Part shown: positions 8,140 through 17,521 of the stretch, piece by piece
Numbering within the stretch: position 1 is the first letter of the stretch
Layout of the letters: each line of letters opens with the position of its first letter
Assembly (NCBI GenBank): GCA_902506225.1
Contig: LR733345.1
Coordinates: 124,001-188,000 of the forward strand
Direction: 5' to 3'
Source of the DNA: Faucicola sp902506225
GTDB taxonomy: Bacteria > Pseudomonadota > Gammaproteobacteria > Pseudomonadales > Moraxellaceae
DNA: 64,000 nt
The notes under the pieces: generated by a model
The model's database searches: none
What the model was told of the DNA's origin: nothing
Seen by the model: the letters and a program-made list of their open reading frames with translations, nothing else
Position numbers and translations under genes: made by a program

Positions 8140-9705
8140 CTAGCGAAATTGAGCCACATAGGCATAAAAATCTTGTGTATCATTCTGCTCGATATCGGCT
8201 TGCTCAAGCACAGAGTCTTTGGCAAGCTGCTCAAAGTAAGTCATTTGCTCAGGGACTAATCCTTGATGTCTTAAGCGGTTGGCATGCATTTGCGCCAGTG
8301 ACTTACCAAACTGCCAGCTACTATCAAAGCGTTGGGTATCGGCTAGCACTTGCGCTGATAGGGTATTGTCTGGATTTTGCGCTTTTGCCATCATCGCTTG
8401 CCACGCGTTGCGGTAATCATTGCTACCATAGGTGACATCTAAGAGCTCTGATAGCTTACGCATACCTAGCAAATGCTGTAGTAGCCAGTCTTTAAAGGCA
8501 ACTTGACCCGCTATTGTATCAATCATTAAGTTTGGCTCGCGCCCTTGATTGACAATTTTTTCTTGGTTTTGAGCAAGTAGGGCATCTTCCTCGGGCAATA
8601 AGTCAGGACTATCCAGCAATAGACAGTACAACGCCAAAATTTCCATAAAACAGGCGGTATTTAAGCTGATACCGATTTCGCTATACGGATCTAAGTCAAT
8701 CGCTCGGAGTTCAACATAAGCGATACCGCGCTTGGCTAAGGCATCACTGGGGTTTTCACCAGGTTGGGTGATTTGTTTGGGTCGAATCGGGCTGTAGTAC
8801 TCGTTTTCAATCTGTAAAATATGGTCATTGATTTGAATGGGATAGCCATTGTCATCATCGAGTCCCAACGCGGTAAAATTAGGATGCGGCGTGTGGATGG
8901 CATTACGCAAACCTGCAACATATTCATCGAGACTGTTGTAGCGGATGTCTAAATCATCTTGTACGCTATTTTGGTAACCCAGTTTGCTCATACGCAGAGA
9001 GGTAGCGTTGGGTAAATAGTAAGTTGATGCGTTTATTGGCTTTAGCGGATGCTCGCGACCCTTTAAAAAACACGCGCACACGGCAGGACTTGCACCAACC
9101 AAGTACAGTACCATACCACTCAGACGCTTGAAGTTACGAATCAAACCCAAGTATTTTTCATTTTTAAATTCAGTTAATGACTGGGTATCACCTAACTGCT
9201 GTTGCCAAGCGGTGAATAAATTATCACCAAATGATAAATTATAATGCAATCCTGCAATGGTCTGCATACGGCGACCATAGCGGATGCCTAGACCGTGACG
9301 ATATAAGGTTTTTAGTCTACCTAAGTTTGAGGTGCCATAGTCGGCCAGCAAAATATCTTCATCGCCCGAAATCATACAAGGCATCGACATCGACCAAAAC
9401 AGCTCGTCATCGGTCAAAGCATTTTGTACCACAATATGTAAATCACGCAGCATATCAAGCGCTTCTTTCACCGTGGCTTTTGGCTCAGTAATTAGCTCTA
9501 ACAAGCTTTCGGCATAGTCAGTAGTGATAAAAGGGTGAGTGAGTTTTGAGCCAAGCTTTGCTGGATGTGGGGTAGTGGCGATATATCCCTCAGGGCTCAT
9601 ACGTAAGCCTTCTTTTTCGATACCCCGTAGCATGCCATGGATGTTTTCAGCGGTCAGCCAAGTAGGTAGCTGCAAAGAAGTACAAGTTTGAGGCGCTTGG
9701 GTCAT
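8140..9705 (-). CDS. gshA: Glutamate-cysteine ligase
   Basis: First and rate-limiting enzyme of glutathione synthesis, joining glutamate and cysteine with ATP. The protein has 521 residues, like the E. coli type (518). Diagnostic segments are RGIEKEGLRM at residue 28, LELITEP near 70, the SMPCMISGDEDI segment and the YVELRAIDLDPYSEIGIS segment typical of the proteobacterial class. The start ATG follows AGGATAAC. It is a single-gene unit. The glutathione it makes is the likely reductant for the peroxiredoxin-glutaredoxin fusion at 13140-13886. Confidence 0.97.
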   Translation of the reverse strand: MTQAPQTCTSLQLPTWLTAENIHGMLRGIEKEGLRMSPEGYIATTPHPAKLGSKLTHPFITTDYAESLLELITEPKATVKEALDMLRDLHIVVQNALTDDELFWSMSMPCMISGDEDILLADYGTSNLGRLKTLYRHGLGIRYGRRMQTIAGLHYNLSFGDNLFTAWQQQLGDTQSLTEFKNEKYLGLIRNFKRLSGMVLYLVGASPAVCACFLKGREHPLKPINASTYYLPNATSLRMSKLGYQNSVQDDLDIRYNSLDEYVAGLRNAIHTPHPNFTALGLDDDNGYPIQINDHILQIENEYYSPIRPKQITQPGENPSDALAKRGIAYVELRAIDLDPYSEIGISLNTACFMEILALYCLLLDSPDLLPEEDALLAQNQEKIVNQGREPNLMIDTIAGQVAFKDWLLQHLLGMRKLSELLDVTYGSNDYRNAWQAMMAKAQNPDNTLSAQVLADTQRFDSSWQFGKSLAQMHANRLRHQGLVPEQMTYFEQLAKDSVLEQADIEQNDTQDFYAYVAQFR

Positions 9706-9814
9706 AGTTATCCTAGAATTATTTTTAATTGTGTGAAATTATGCCACCAAATCTATACAAACACTATCAAAATATCGTGATGACGACATTACCAATTGCG
9801 ATAATCGCCAAACG

Positions 9815-9842
9815 TAAAAAACCCACAGTAAGTACCGTGGGT
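9815..9842 (-). terminator. Terminator after the Roadblock gene
   Basis: On the minus strand, ACCCAC and GTGGGT arms (9821-9826 and 9837-9842 in plus coordinates) are followed by a T-run. It lies about 70 bases downstream of the Roadblock stop. Confidence 0.7.
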
Positions 9843-9910
9843 ATGATAAAAACTATCCCATTATTTGATTAATTGGTAATTTTTACTTGAAACTTATAAT
9901 CAAAAAGGCA

Positions 9911-10267
9911 TTAAGAGAAATCTAATTCAGTCTCAAACCCTTTTAATTCATGACGCGCCATGGCTAGGTTTGATTTTTGGCGATCAAGTACTAGGTACAA
10001 AAATAGGTTTTCGTTACGTACTAGTGGACGGATTAAGTGATATTGTTTACTTAATGTGATTAGGATATCTTCGATATTGTCGTTAAGACCTAATGCTTTA
10101 GCAGTTTTACGTTTTGCACGTACCACTTCAGTGTTACCCGCTGCTGCAACTTCAAGGTCGATACCATTACCGGTTGAGGCAAGTGCTAGGCCTGATTCGC
10201 TGTCAACCAATGCAGCTGCAATGAAACCGTCGATGTTATTGAGTGAGTCTAAAGATAATTTAGCCAT
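9911..10267 (-). CDS. Roadblock/LC7-domain protein
   Basis: A 118-residue single-domain protein of the Roadblock/LC7 fold, which in bacteria often acts with small GTPases of the MglA type or as a regulatory dimer. Fold cues are the first helix, AALVDSESGLALASTG (strand-turn-strand) and LVRNENLFLYLVLDR near the C-terminus. It has a strong ribosome site (AAGGAGC). No GTPase gene lies beside it; neighbours are gshA and erpA, each with separate terminators, so the partner is unknown. Family by pattern, function unassigned. Confidence 0.75.
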   Translation of the reverse strand: MAKLSLDSLNNIDGFIAAALVDSESGLALASTGNGIDLEVAAAGNTEVVRAKRKTAKALGLNDNIEDILITLSKQYHLIRPLVRNENLFLYLVLDRQKSNLAMARHELKGFETELDFS

Positions 10268-10652
10268 GATAAGCTCCTTGGTATTATTAAATTAATAATA
10301 AAGATTGCTTATTAATAATTGCTTAGCTAACAAACTTAAATTATTAACACATTTAATATTAAGTAATTAACAAGAATAAATTAATATCAACCTATATTAG
10401 GGTACTTGATGATAACACGGTTAAGTGTCATCACACTGTTGATAAAACCATTATTACCGATAAAGGCTAACGATACAAATCAAATCTGATAAACGCTGAA
10501 AAAATGTAGATGATTTTGTTCAAAGGTAACAAATACAGGATAAACGAAAATTAAAAGGCTGAACTTAACAGTTGCTGACTATATTTAAGCTCAAGCCTTT
10601 TAATTATTCAAATAAACTAGGTAAAGAAACCCAGTGAAATTAGCCAGTAAAG
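10268..10652. other. 385-base intergenic region
   Basis: AT-rich gap between two leftward genes. It holds the erpA terminator at its right end and, at the left end, the ribosome site of the Roadblock gene. The central 250 bases contain many TTAATATT-like runs but no spaced promoter pair or ORF that I would defend. Confidence 0.5.
10551..10603 (-). terminator. Terminator after erpA
   Basis: TTAAAAGGCT (10551-10560) pairs with AGCCTTTTAA (10594-10603), with an inner CTTAA/TTAAG pair (10564-10568, 10585-10589). It is about 50 bases beyond the erpA stop on the minus strand. Confidence 0.65.
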
Positions 10653-11009
10653 CTAGATAGAAAATGATGAACCACAACCACAAGTCGTGGTGGCGTTTGG
10701 ATTGTTGACAGTAAAACGCGAGCCTTCTAATCCTTCCACATAATCAATGGTTGAGCCATGTAGATATTGGTAGCTCAAACTATCAACCACCAATGCTACA
10801 TCAGCGTTGCTAAAGGTAGCATCATCATCGCCCAAGTTCTCTTCAAAATTAAAACCATACGAAAAACCCGAGCAGCCACCACCCGTCACATATACCCGCA
10901 GCATTAAGTCGTTATTGCCTTCTGAATCACGTAGATTACGTACTTTTTTGGCAGCATTATCGGTCAAGGTCATGCCATCAACCATACTATCAGTTATGGT
11001 ATCGCTCAT
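10653..11009 (-). CDS. erpA: Iron-sulfur cluster insertion protein ErpA
   Basis: A-type carrier that delivers iron-sulfur clusters to apo-enzymes. The protein has 118 residues and the three cluster cysteines in the family motifs GGGCSGFSYGF and TTCGCGSSFSI. The start is the ATG at 11009, preceded by AAGGAA at good spacing; an upstream in-frame ATG at 11081 would add 24 residues with no family match. It is divergent from yheS, sharing a 110-base promoter region. Confidence 0.93.
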   Translation of the reverse strand: MSDTITDSMVDGMTLTDNAAKKVRNLRDSEGNNDLMLRVYVTGGGCSGFSYGFNFEENLGDDDATFSNADVALVVDSLSYQYLHGSTIDYVEGLEGSRFTVNNPNATTTCGCGSSFSI

Positions 11010-11118
11010 CGGGGTATTCCTTATAAAAACTTTTTTCTTATTATGGGGTGCTTGCTTTATACTATCAAGAATTTTTCCCATTTAATTTTAGTCAAATTTT
11101 TTGAGTTTTGAGCCGATT

Positions 11119-13092
11119 ATGATAGAACTAAAACATGCCAGTATTCGCCGTGATGGGCGTGTATTATTTAAAGATGTTAATTTGCAAATCCATCCAGGTT
11201 GGAAAATCGGGTTAACAGGCAACAATGGCACAGGTAAATCCAGTTTTTTTGCGACGCTATTGAACCAAAAAGGCGAAGGTGAATTGGCGCTCGACACAGG
11301 TAGTCTATCGGTTCCAAACGGTTGGCAAATCGGTCATATGGCGCAAGAGATTGAAAGCACTGACCAGTCGGCGATAGATTTTGTATTGAGTGGCGACAAA
11401 GAATACTTTGAGCTGCAAGATAAGATTAACCATCCAGATACTTTGTCAGAAGATGAGCTTGCCCATGTGCACGCCCGCTTTGATGATATCCATGGCTATA
11501 GTACCCCTGCAAAAGCCTCCCAAATCATGACAGGACTTGGGTTTAATGTTGCCCAAGAAAGCCAACCTGTGAGTAGTTTTTCAGGGGGCTGGCGTATGCG
11601 CCTAAACCTTGCCAAAACCTTAATGAGCCGAGCAGATTTATTGTTGCTTGATGAACCGACCAATCACTTGGATTTAGATGCCATCTTGTGGCTTGAAGAA
11701 TGGCTCAAAGCCTATGACGGCACGCTACTCATGATTAGCCACGACCAAGCGTTTTTGGATAATGTGGTGAGCAATATCTTGCACATTGAAAACCAACAAA
11801 TGACCCTTTATACAGGCAATTACAGCACCTTTGTGCGTACCCGTAGTGAGCGCCTAGCCCAGCAGCAGCAACAGTTTGAAAAACAGCAAGAAACCCGTGC
11901 GCATCTTGAAGATTTTATCCGCCGCTTTAAAGCCAAAGCCTCCAAAGCCAAACAAGCGCAAGCCCGTGTCAAACAGCTTGAACGGATGACCGAGTTGGCG
12001 CCTATCATGGCGGATAATCCGTTTCAGTTTCGGTTCAAATCCCCTGTGCAATTAACATCGCCATTATTGGTGCTAGATAATGCCAGTGTGGGTTACAATG
12101 GTGTCGCACTCATCGAGAACATTCGCCTACAAATTACCCCTGACAGCCGCATCGGTCTGCTAGGGATGAATGGCGCAGGCAAATCAACGGTCATTAAAGG
12201 CTTGGTGGGTGAGTTGCCTATCTTGGCTGGGACGCGTAAAGCCGCAGATAGTTTGGTACTAGGGTATTTTAACCAACACCAAATGGATAGCCTTGATGGA
12301 GAAGCATCACCCATGTTGATGCTACAGCGTCTCGCAGGCAAAACCTCAGACGCTGATTTACGGGCGTTTTTAGGTAGTTTTGACTTTCGCGGTGAGCGCA
12401 TTGATACCCAAAGCAAGTTATTCTCTGGCGGTGAGCGGGCAAGACTCACGCTTGCGCTCATCGTATGGCAGCGTCCCAATGTTTTGGTATTAGACGAGCC
12501 GACCAACCACCTAGATTTGGAGATGCGACAAGCATTGAGCATGGCTTTGCAAGAGTTTGAAGGGGCGGTCATTCTGGTATCACACGACCGAGAAATGATA
12601 GCCAATGTTTGCGATGAGCTATATTTGGTGCATGACGGGCAATGTAATATCTTTGACAATGACATCGCTTATTATAGTCAGTGGTTATCACAGACCCGCA
12701 AACAGCAAGCCAAACAAGCGAACGGCAATAAAAAGCTCGAAGACAAAAAATTAGCCGACCATAAAACAGATGTTTCACGTGAAACGTCTAACGTACCCAA
12801 TGCGTTATCCAAAGAACAACAACGCAAAAAATCTGCCGAGCAGCGTAAACTCACCGCGCCCATCCGTAAAAAAATCGAAAACGAGGAAAAACAGCTGGAA
12901 AAATTGGGCGAAAAACTGGCGAAAATTGAAGAACAGTTAGGCGATAGTAGTTTGTACGAGGATAGCCGAAAAGCCGACTTGTTAACGTTGCTCGATGAGC
13001 AGACGGCATTAAAAAGTGACATTGAAGCAGTCGAAGAGCAGGTGATGAATTTGATGATGGCACTTGAAGAGATGGAAAATAATTTTAACTAG
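11119..13092 (+). CDS. yheS: ABC-F family ATPase YheS
   Basis: Soluble ABC-F protein with two ATPase cassettes, 657 residues. Cassette 1 has GNNGTGKSS, FSGGWRMRLNLAKTL and LLLLDEPTNHLD; cassette 2 has GMNGAGKST, FSGGERARLTLALI and VLVLDEPTNHLD. The linker (P-site tRNA interaction motif region) is helical and Gln-rich. A long C-terminal coiled coil (about residues 560-655, KIENEEKQLEKLGEKLAKIEEQLG) matches the E. coli YheS tail closely. ABC-F proteins act on ribosomes; the exact YheS role is not settled. The ATG at 11119 is chosen over 11101 by alignment. A parS-like site lies inside the gene. Confidence 0.93.
   Translation: MIELKHASIRRDGRVLFKDVNLQIHPGWKIGLTGNNGTGKSSFFATLLNQKGEGELALDTGSLSVPNGWQIGHMAQEIESTDQSAIDFVLSGDKEYFELQDKINHPDTLSEDELAHVHARFDDIHGYSTPAKASQIMTGLGFNVAQESQPVSSFSGGWRMRLNLAKTLMSRADLLLLDEPTNHLDLDAILWLEEWLKAYDGTLLMISHDQAFLDNVVSNILHIENQQMTLYTGNYSTFVRTRSERLAQQQQQFEKQQETRAHLEDFIRRFKAKASKAKQAQARVKQLERMTELAPIMADNPFQFRFKSPVQLTSPLLVLDNASVGYNGVALIENIRLQITPDSRIGLLGMNGAGKSTVIKGLVGELPILAGTRKAADSLVLGYFNQHQMDSLDGEASPMLMLQRLAGKTSDADLRAFLGSFDFRGERIDTQSKLFSGGERARLTLALIVWQRPNVLVLDEPTNHLDLEMRQALSMALQEFEGAVILVSHDREMIANVCDELYLVHDGQCNIFDNDIAYYSQWLSQTRKQQAKQANGNKKLEDKKLADHKTDVSRETSNVPNALSKEQQRKKSAEQRKLTAPIRKKIENEEKQLEKLGEKLAKIEEQLGDSSLYEDSRKADLLTLLDEQTALKSDIEAVEEQVMNLMMALEEMENNFN
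12771..12786. promoter_or_regulatory. parS-like ParB-binding site inside yheS
   Basis: TGTTTCACGTGAAACG matches the palindromic parS consensus TGTTTCACGTGAAACA at 15 of 16 positions. It lies in the codons joining the second ATPase cassette to the C-terminal coiled coil, 12.4 kb from the parS-like site in recF. Confidence 0.75.
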
Positions 13093-13097
13093 CCGAT

Positions 13098-13127
13098 AAA
13101 AAAGACAGCCTAGACTGTCTTTTTTTA
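13098..13127. terminator. Bidirectional terminator between yheS and the Prx-Grx gene
   Basis: AAAAGACAG and CTGTCTTTT arms (to 13108 and from 13115) with a 6-base loop, A-run on the left and T-run on the right. Confidence 0.85.
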
Positions 13128-13139
13128 TTTAATCTCACA

Positions 13140-13886
13140 TTACTTTGCATCAGCAAAATATTTTTGTAAATCATCATTACCACCGATGTGCTTGCCACCG
13201 ATAAACACCTGTGGGGTAGTTTCACGACCCGTAATGGCTCGCACTGAGGTAATACTGGCATCTTTACCAAGTACGATTTCTTCAAACTCAAAGCCTTTTT
13301 CGGTTAACGTTTCTTTGGCTTTGGTACAATGTGGGCAACCAGGCTTGGTAAAAATAGAGACAGAGGGTTTGTCTTGCCAGTTTGGGTCAATATATTTAAT
13401 CATGGTATCGGCATCTGATACTTCGTATGGGTCATCACTGCCGCTGTCTTTGGGTTCGTCAAAGATTTTGACGATTTTACCATCATCGACCAGCATTGAA
13501 TAACGCCATGAACGTTTGCCAAACCCAATTGCTGAGTCATCGATTAAGCGTCCCATCGCTTCAGTAAACTCACCGTTACCATCTGGAATCACGGTCACAT
13601 TGCTACAGTCTTGGTCTTTAGCCCAAGCATTCATAACAAAGGTATCGTTGACTGAGACACACACGATGTCATCAACGCCTAGTTTGGCAAATTCATTTGC
13701 CAATTCATTATAGCGGGGTAAATGCAGTGATGAACACGTTGGTGTAAATGCCCCGGGTAAGGCGAACAATACGACTTTTTTGCCTTTAAATAATTCATCT
13801 GTGCTAACATCTACCCATTTGCCTTGCTGTTGGGTATGAAAAGTCACGCTTGGCACTTGTTTGCCAATCATATCGCTAAACGCCAT
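13140..13886 (-). CDS. Peroxiredoxin-glutaredoxin fusion protein (Prx5-Grx)
   Basis: Glutathione-dependent peroxidase of 248 residues. The N-terminal Prx5 domain (1-165) has the peroxidatic motif PGAFTPTC with Cys51. A C-terminal glutaredoxin domain (174-248) has the CPHC active site (Cys184, Cys187) and the TTPQVFIGG cis-Pro motif. This hybrid is known from Haemophilus and Neisseria, where the Grx part recycles the Prx part with glutathione. The strong ribosome site AAGGAG precedes the ATG. It is a single gene; gshA is 4 kb away. No OxyR site could be identified with confidence. Confidence 0.94.
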   Translation of the reverse strand: MAFSDMIGKQVPSVTFHTQQQGKWVDVSTDELFKGKKVVLFALPGAFTPTCSSLHLPRYNELANEFAKLGVDDIVCVSVNDTFVMNAWAKDQDCSNVTVIPDGNGEFTEAMGRLIDDSAIGFGKRSWRYSMLVDDGKIVKIFDEPKDSGSDDPYEVSDADTMIKYIDPNWQDKPSVSIFTKPGCPHCTKAKETLTEKGFEFEEIVLGKDASITSVRAITGRETTPQVFIGGKHIGGNDDLQKYFADAK

Positions 13887-14166
13887 ATCCTACTCCTTAT
13901 TATGGTAAATTGTTATACTACATTTTTTAGTAAATTACCTATCTATTTACTCATTATACAAACAAATAAGGTAAAAAACTGTAATCAGCATTATTAAAAA
14001 GTTAATTATTTCAATCAGTATTTTAAATCATTATATAATTTATGATTTGTTTTGCATAATTATCTTTGATGCTGACAGCTAGTCAATTGTTAAAAATTGA
14101 CAAAATCAGTTATGATAGGGCAGATTTTTTTAGATTTTATTCAACAAATTTGATAAGGAAAACCTT

Positions 14167-14655
14167 ATGCCATCATTTGACGTGGTTTCAGAGTTACAGT
14201 TATTTGAAGTTAAACATGCCGTACAAAATACCGAGAAAGAAATCGCCACCCGTTTTGATTTTAAAGGCAGCGATATTAAAGTCGAACTGAATGAAAAAGA
14301 CAAAAAAATTACCATCACCGCAGACAATGAGTTGCAGATGGAAAACGTGTATGCCATGCTTGAGAAAAACATGATAAAACGTGGGGTAGATTTGCAGTCG
14401 CTCGACCCACAGGATAATCAAGGCTCGGGCAAACAAATGAAAAAGGTGGTTAATCTCAAAGATGGACTTGATGGCGATACTGCTAAAAAAATCAGTAAGG
14501 CATTAAAAGAGTCGGATTTGAAAGTATCGGCAGCAATTCAAGGCGATAAAGTACGGGTCAATGATAAGAAAAAAGACACGCTACAGCAAGCGATGGCGTT
14601 TTTGAAAGAAAAGCAATTTGGCGTGCCACTGCAATTTAATAATTTTAAAGACTAA
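14167..14655 (+). CDS. yajQ: YajQ-family nucleotide-binding protein
   Basis: Small cytosolic protein of 162 residues, full length for the UPF0234/YajQ family. Family members bind nucleotides and some bind cyclic di-GMP. Hallmarks are the N-terminal PSFDVVSELQ, ATRFDFKGS near residue 30 and the C-terminal FGVPLQF.NF.D. The ATG follows AAGGAAAACCTT. It is monocistronic, with a 280-base AT-rich upstream gap and a terminator after it. A physiological role cannot be read from context. Confidence 0.94.
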   Translation: MPSFDVVSELQLFEVKHAVQNTEKEIATRFDFKGSDIKVELNEKDKKITITADNELQMENVYAMLEKNMIKRGVDLQSLDPQDNQGSGKQMKKVVNLKDGLDGDTAKKISKALKESDLKVSAAIQGDKVRVNDKKKDTLQQAMAFLKEKQFGVPLQFNNFKD

Positions 14656-14686
14656 CACGCAAAAATTAGTATAAAACTACTAGCAT

Positions 14687-14724
14687 AAAAAAAGCCCTTT
14701 TCTCAAACAGGGCTTTTATTTTTA
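14687..14724. terminator. Bidirectional terminator between yajQ and hisB
   Basis: AAAAGCCCT and AGGGCTTTT arms (to 14698, from 14709) with A-run on the left and T-rich sequence on the right. Confidence 0.8.
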
Positions 14725-14734
14725 CAGGTTGCTA

Positions 14735-15337
14735 TTAAAGACTTTCTTTTGTACTCGGCAATCTATCTAACGCCCTTTCATCATATTCAACCGCCATCCG
14801 CAGCGCACGAGCAAAGGCTTTAAACGTACTTTCAATTTGGTGATGGCTGTTTTTGCCTTTCAAGTTATCCAAATGCACAGTAATCATCGCATGATTGACA
14901 AAGCCATAGAAAAATTCACTGAACAAATCCACATCAAACCCACCAATCATCGCACGGGTAAACGGGATATCCATGTGCAGTCCAGGGCGACCTGAAATAT
15001 CTACTACCGCACGGGAGAGGCTTTCATCAAGCGGGGCATAAAAATGTCCATAACGTACGATGCCTTTTTTGTCGCCAATTGCTTGTTTAAAGGCTTGACC
15101 TAGCGTAATACCGACATCTTCGACGCTATGATGGTCGTCAATGTGGGTGTCACCGTTACAGGTAATATCCATGTCAATCAAACCATGGCGTTTGATTTGG
15201 TCAAGCATATGGTCAAGAAATGGCACACCCGTGTCAATGGCGCCTTGACCAGTACCGTCAAGGTTGATAGATACGGTGATTTGGGTTTCGGCAGTATTTC
15301 GTGTGACGGTGGCGATACGCGATGGGCGAGTGGTCAT
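14735..15337 (-). CDS. hisB: Imidazoleglycerol-phosphate dehydratase
   Basis: Sixth step of histidine synthesis. It is the monofunctional 200-residue form, not the E. coli phosphatase fusion. Manganese-binding motifs DHHSVED (residue 68 region) and NSHHQIE (residue 163 region) and the FLDHML segment are intact. It lies just downstream of def on the same strand (22-base gap), so the two are probably co-transcribed. No other his gene is in the window, meaning the his genes are dispersed. Confidence 0.97.
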   Translation of the reverse strand: MTTRPSRIATVTRNTAETQITVSINLDGTGQGAIDTGVPFLDHMLDQIKRHGLIDMDITCNGDTHIDDHHSVEDVGITLGQAFKQAIGDKKGIVRYGHFYAPLDESLSRAVVDISGRPGLHMDIPFTRAMIGGFDVDLFSEFFYGFVNHAMITVHLDNLKGKNSHHQIESTFKAFARALRMAVEYDERALDRLPSTKESL

Positions 15338-15359
15338 GGTTTTCCCTTACAGTTAAAAA

Positions 15360-15890
15360 TCACAGTCTTTTATGTTCAGCATCTTTTTCACGTTGTTTGA
15401 TAACTTTACGCACTTTATCACGCGCACGGTCTTGTTTGAGCTTGGATAGATAATCCACAAAAACTTTACCATTTAAGTGGTCAATTTCATGTTGGATACA
15501 TACGGCAAGTAGGCCTTGTGCTTCTTCAACGAACGGATTGCCCTGCGCGTCGACAGCCTCAATTCTGACATGTTTAGGTCTATCGACTTTGTCATAATAT
15601 TCCGGCACAGACAAACACCCTTCTTCGTAGCTATATAATTCATCGGCTAATGGGGTGATAACAGGGTTGATAAACACCCGAGGTTGGCTGCCATCTTCAG
15701 ATAAGTCCATCACCACCAATTGAATGTGTTCATCCACTTGTGTTGCCGCAAGGCCAATACCTTTGGCGGCATACATGGTTTCGAACATATCATCAATCAA
15801 GGTTTTTAGGTCATCATCAAAGTGAGTGACAGGCTTGGCAAGGGTACGAAGCCTCGGATCTGGGTAATTTAAAATAGTACGTAAAGTCAT
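15360..15890 (-). CDS. def: Peptide deformylase
   Basis: Removes the N-formyl group from nascent proteins, iron-dependent. The protein has 176 residues with all three family motifs: GIGLAATQV (about 44-52), EGCLSVP (about 91-97, metal Cys) and QHEIDHLNG (metal His pair and catalytic Glu). It is divergent from the LysM gene, an arrangement seen near dprA in many gammaproteobacteria. It probably leads a def-hisB unit. Confidence 0.97.
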   Translation of the reverse strand: MTLRTILNYPDPRLRTLAKPVTHFDDDLKTLIDDMFETMYAAKGIGLAATQVDEHIQLVVMDLSEDGSQPRVFINPVITPLADELYSYEEGCLSVPEYYDKVDRPKHVRIEAVDAQGNPFVEEAQGLLAVCIQHEIDHLNGKVFVDYLSKLKQDRARDKVRKVIKQREKDAEHKRL

Positions 15891-16252
15891 AATCGGTCAC
15901 TATTAATAAGGCAAAAATTATCTAAAAAAATTGGCATAGGGTAACGCAAACGCTAAAATTTGGCTACTATAACTTATATATAGGTGCAAACCAATCGCTT
16001 CACAATAGCAAATAATCAATGATAATGATTGAGTCATTAAAATCCACTAAAACCAAATCATTTAAAAAAACCATTTAAAAAGAAAATTTGTCAAGCCCCA
16101 ATTATTTTATGCTATGCTAACCAAAATTTACATAGTGCAAATTATGGGTGATTTTGCGACACATAACACAACATTTGGCTATGATTTTTATAAGTGATGG
16201 TAAAGAGTATGCCATTTTAAAGCGTTAAGCGGTTAACCTTGAGCATTGGGCT
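15891..16252. other. 362-base divergent promoter region (def / LysM)
   Basis: AT-rich gap between two divergent genes. TTGTCA at 16088-16093 is followed by overlapping TATGCT boxes at 16108-16118, a possible but badly spaced promoter for the LysM gene. No ORF or stable hairpin is seen. Confidence 0.4.
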
Positions 16253-17356
16253 ATGATGAACTATAACACCACGACAATGAAAAAATTATCCTTCGCTTTG
16301 TTGGCAACCCTAGGTATGACAGTGACTTCGTTAGCTGCTGCTAACAATCCGCCGCCTCGTATCAAAGCCGATGCGCCCAACCGTTATGTGGTAAAAAAAG
16401 GTGATACGCTTTGGGATATCTCCGGTAAATTCTTAGAAAGTCCGTGGCGCTGGAAAGAAATTTGGGCGACCAATAAACAGATTCGTAATCCGCATCTGAT
16501 TTATCCAAAAGATGTGATTATCTTATGTGTGATTAAAGGGCAAAAATTGGTCGGTGTAGATACGGGGGAAGGCTGTGCAGGCATTGAAAAAGCCATGAAC
16601 GCGCCAGTCACCACAAACACAGTGGTGAGTGCTGCAGGTAGTATCGCTGCGATTCCTTTGACTGCCATTGAAACATGGCTTGAACGCAATATCATCGTGT
16701 CGCCTGATGACTTTAAAACTACCCCCTATGTGCTGGCTTCAAAAGATAAAAACATTATCACAGGTGTCGGTAACAAAATCTATGCCAAAGGCGTGCCACT
16801 CATTGTGGGACAACGCTATGGCGTGTACCGTGAGGGCGAACCGTATGTTGACCCAGCCACCCGTAAAGTCATCGGTCTTGAAGTCACCCAAGTTGCCGCA
16901 GGTATCGTCACTAGCGTAGCATCAAACGGTGTTTCTAGTATCGAGCTTAAAAAATCGTATGGTCAAGAAGTGCGCGAAGGCGACCGTGTATTCGTCGAAG
17001 TCGGTCAGTACTTGCCACCCGCGTTTTATCCAAAACCTGCCAGCGTTACCCGTGGCGGTCGCGTGATTCGTATTTTAAACTCAATTAGTAGTGCCGGTCG
17101 AGATGGGGTGATTGCTATTAATTTGGGCACTAGCCAAGGCGCTGAGCCAGGCGATGTGTTGACGGTTTATCAAAAAGGTGCTTTGGTCTTGGACGACCAC
17201 TCAACCGTGAAAGGTGGGGCAGTACGATTGCCAAGTGAGCAAATCGGTCATGTGATGGTATTTAAAGCATTTAACGATATTAGCTACGCTTATGTACTTG
17301 ATGCAGAATCACCGATTCATGAGCAAGATTTTTTATTGCCTGCGGTCGGCAACTAA
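16253..17356 (+). CDS. LysM-domain exported protein
   Basis: Peptidoglycan-associated protein of 367 residues. The N-terminus carries an export signal (KKLSFALLATLGMTVTSLAAA). A LysM domain follows at about residues 45-100 (YVVKKGDTLWDISGKFLESPWRWKEIW in two parts, then a YPKDVI ending). The rest is a conserved tail found in LysM proteins encoded beside dprA. The start is uncertain: ATGs at 16253, 16256 and 16277 are in frame, and only the first two have a GAG/GGG-type site upstream. The lysM-dprA-tsaC order is typical for the family. It probably acts at the cell wall; enzyme activity is not evident. Confidence 0.88.
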   Translation: MMNYNTTTMKKLSFALLATLGMTVTSLAAANNPPPRIKADAPNRYVVKKGDTLWDISGKFLESPWRWKEIWATNKQIRNPHLIYPKDVIILCVIKGQKLVGVDTGEGCAGIEKAMNAPVTTNTVVSAAGSIAAIPLTAIETWLERNIIVSPDDFKTTPYVLASKDKNIITGVGNKIYAKGVPLIVGQRYGVYREGEPYVDPATRKVIGLEVTQVAAGIVTSVASNGVSSIELKKSYGQEVREGDRVFVEVGQYLPPAFYPKPASVTRGGRVIRILNSISSAGRDGVIAINLGTSQGAEPGDVLTVYQKGALVLDDHSTVKGGAVRLPSEQIGHVMVFKAFNDISYAYVLDAESPIHEQDFLLPAVGN

Positions 17357-17413
17357 CGCTTTCGCTTACCTTTGCTTGCCCTTGCTTATGCTTGCTTGGT
17401 AAGCGATTGTTCA

Positions 17414-17438
17414 AAAGCCAGTCACCTTGACTGGCTTT
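17414..17438 (+). terminator. Hairpin between the LysM gene and dprA
   Basis: Perfect 11-bp stem AAAGCCAGTCA / TGACTGGCTTT with a 3-base loop. It lacks a clean T-run, so termination may be partial. Just before it (17358-17400) is a run of imperfect GCTTGC-type short repeats. Confidence 0.5.
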
Positions 17439-17521
17439 GCTGTCTTTAAAGTTTTTATTGTGAGAAAAATTTATAATAGCAAACATTCATAAGCCCTATA
17501 CATGCCCAAGGAATATACGTG

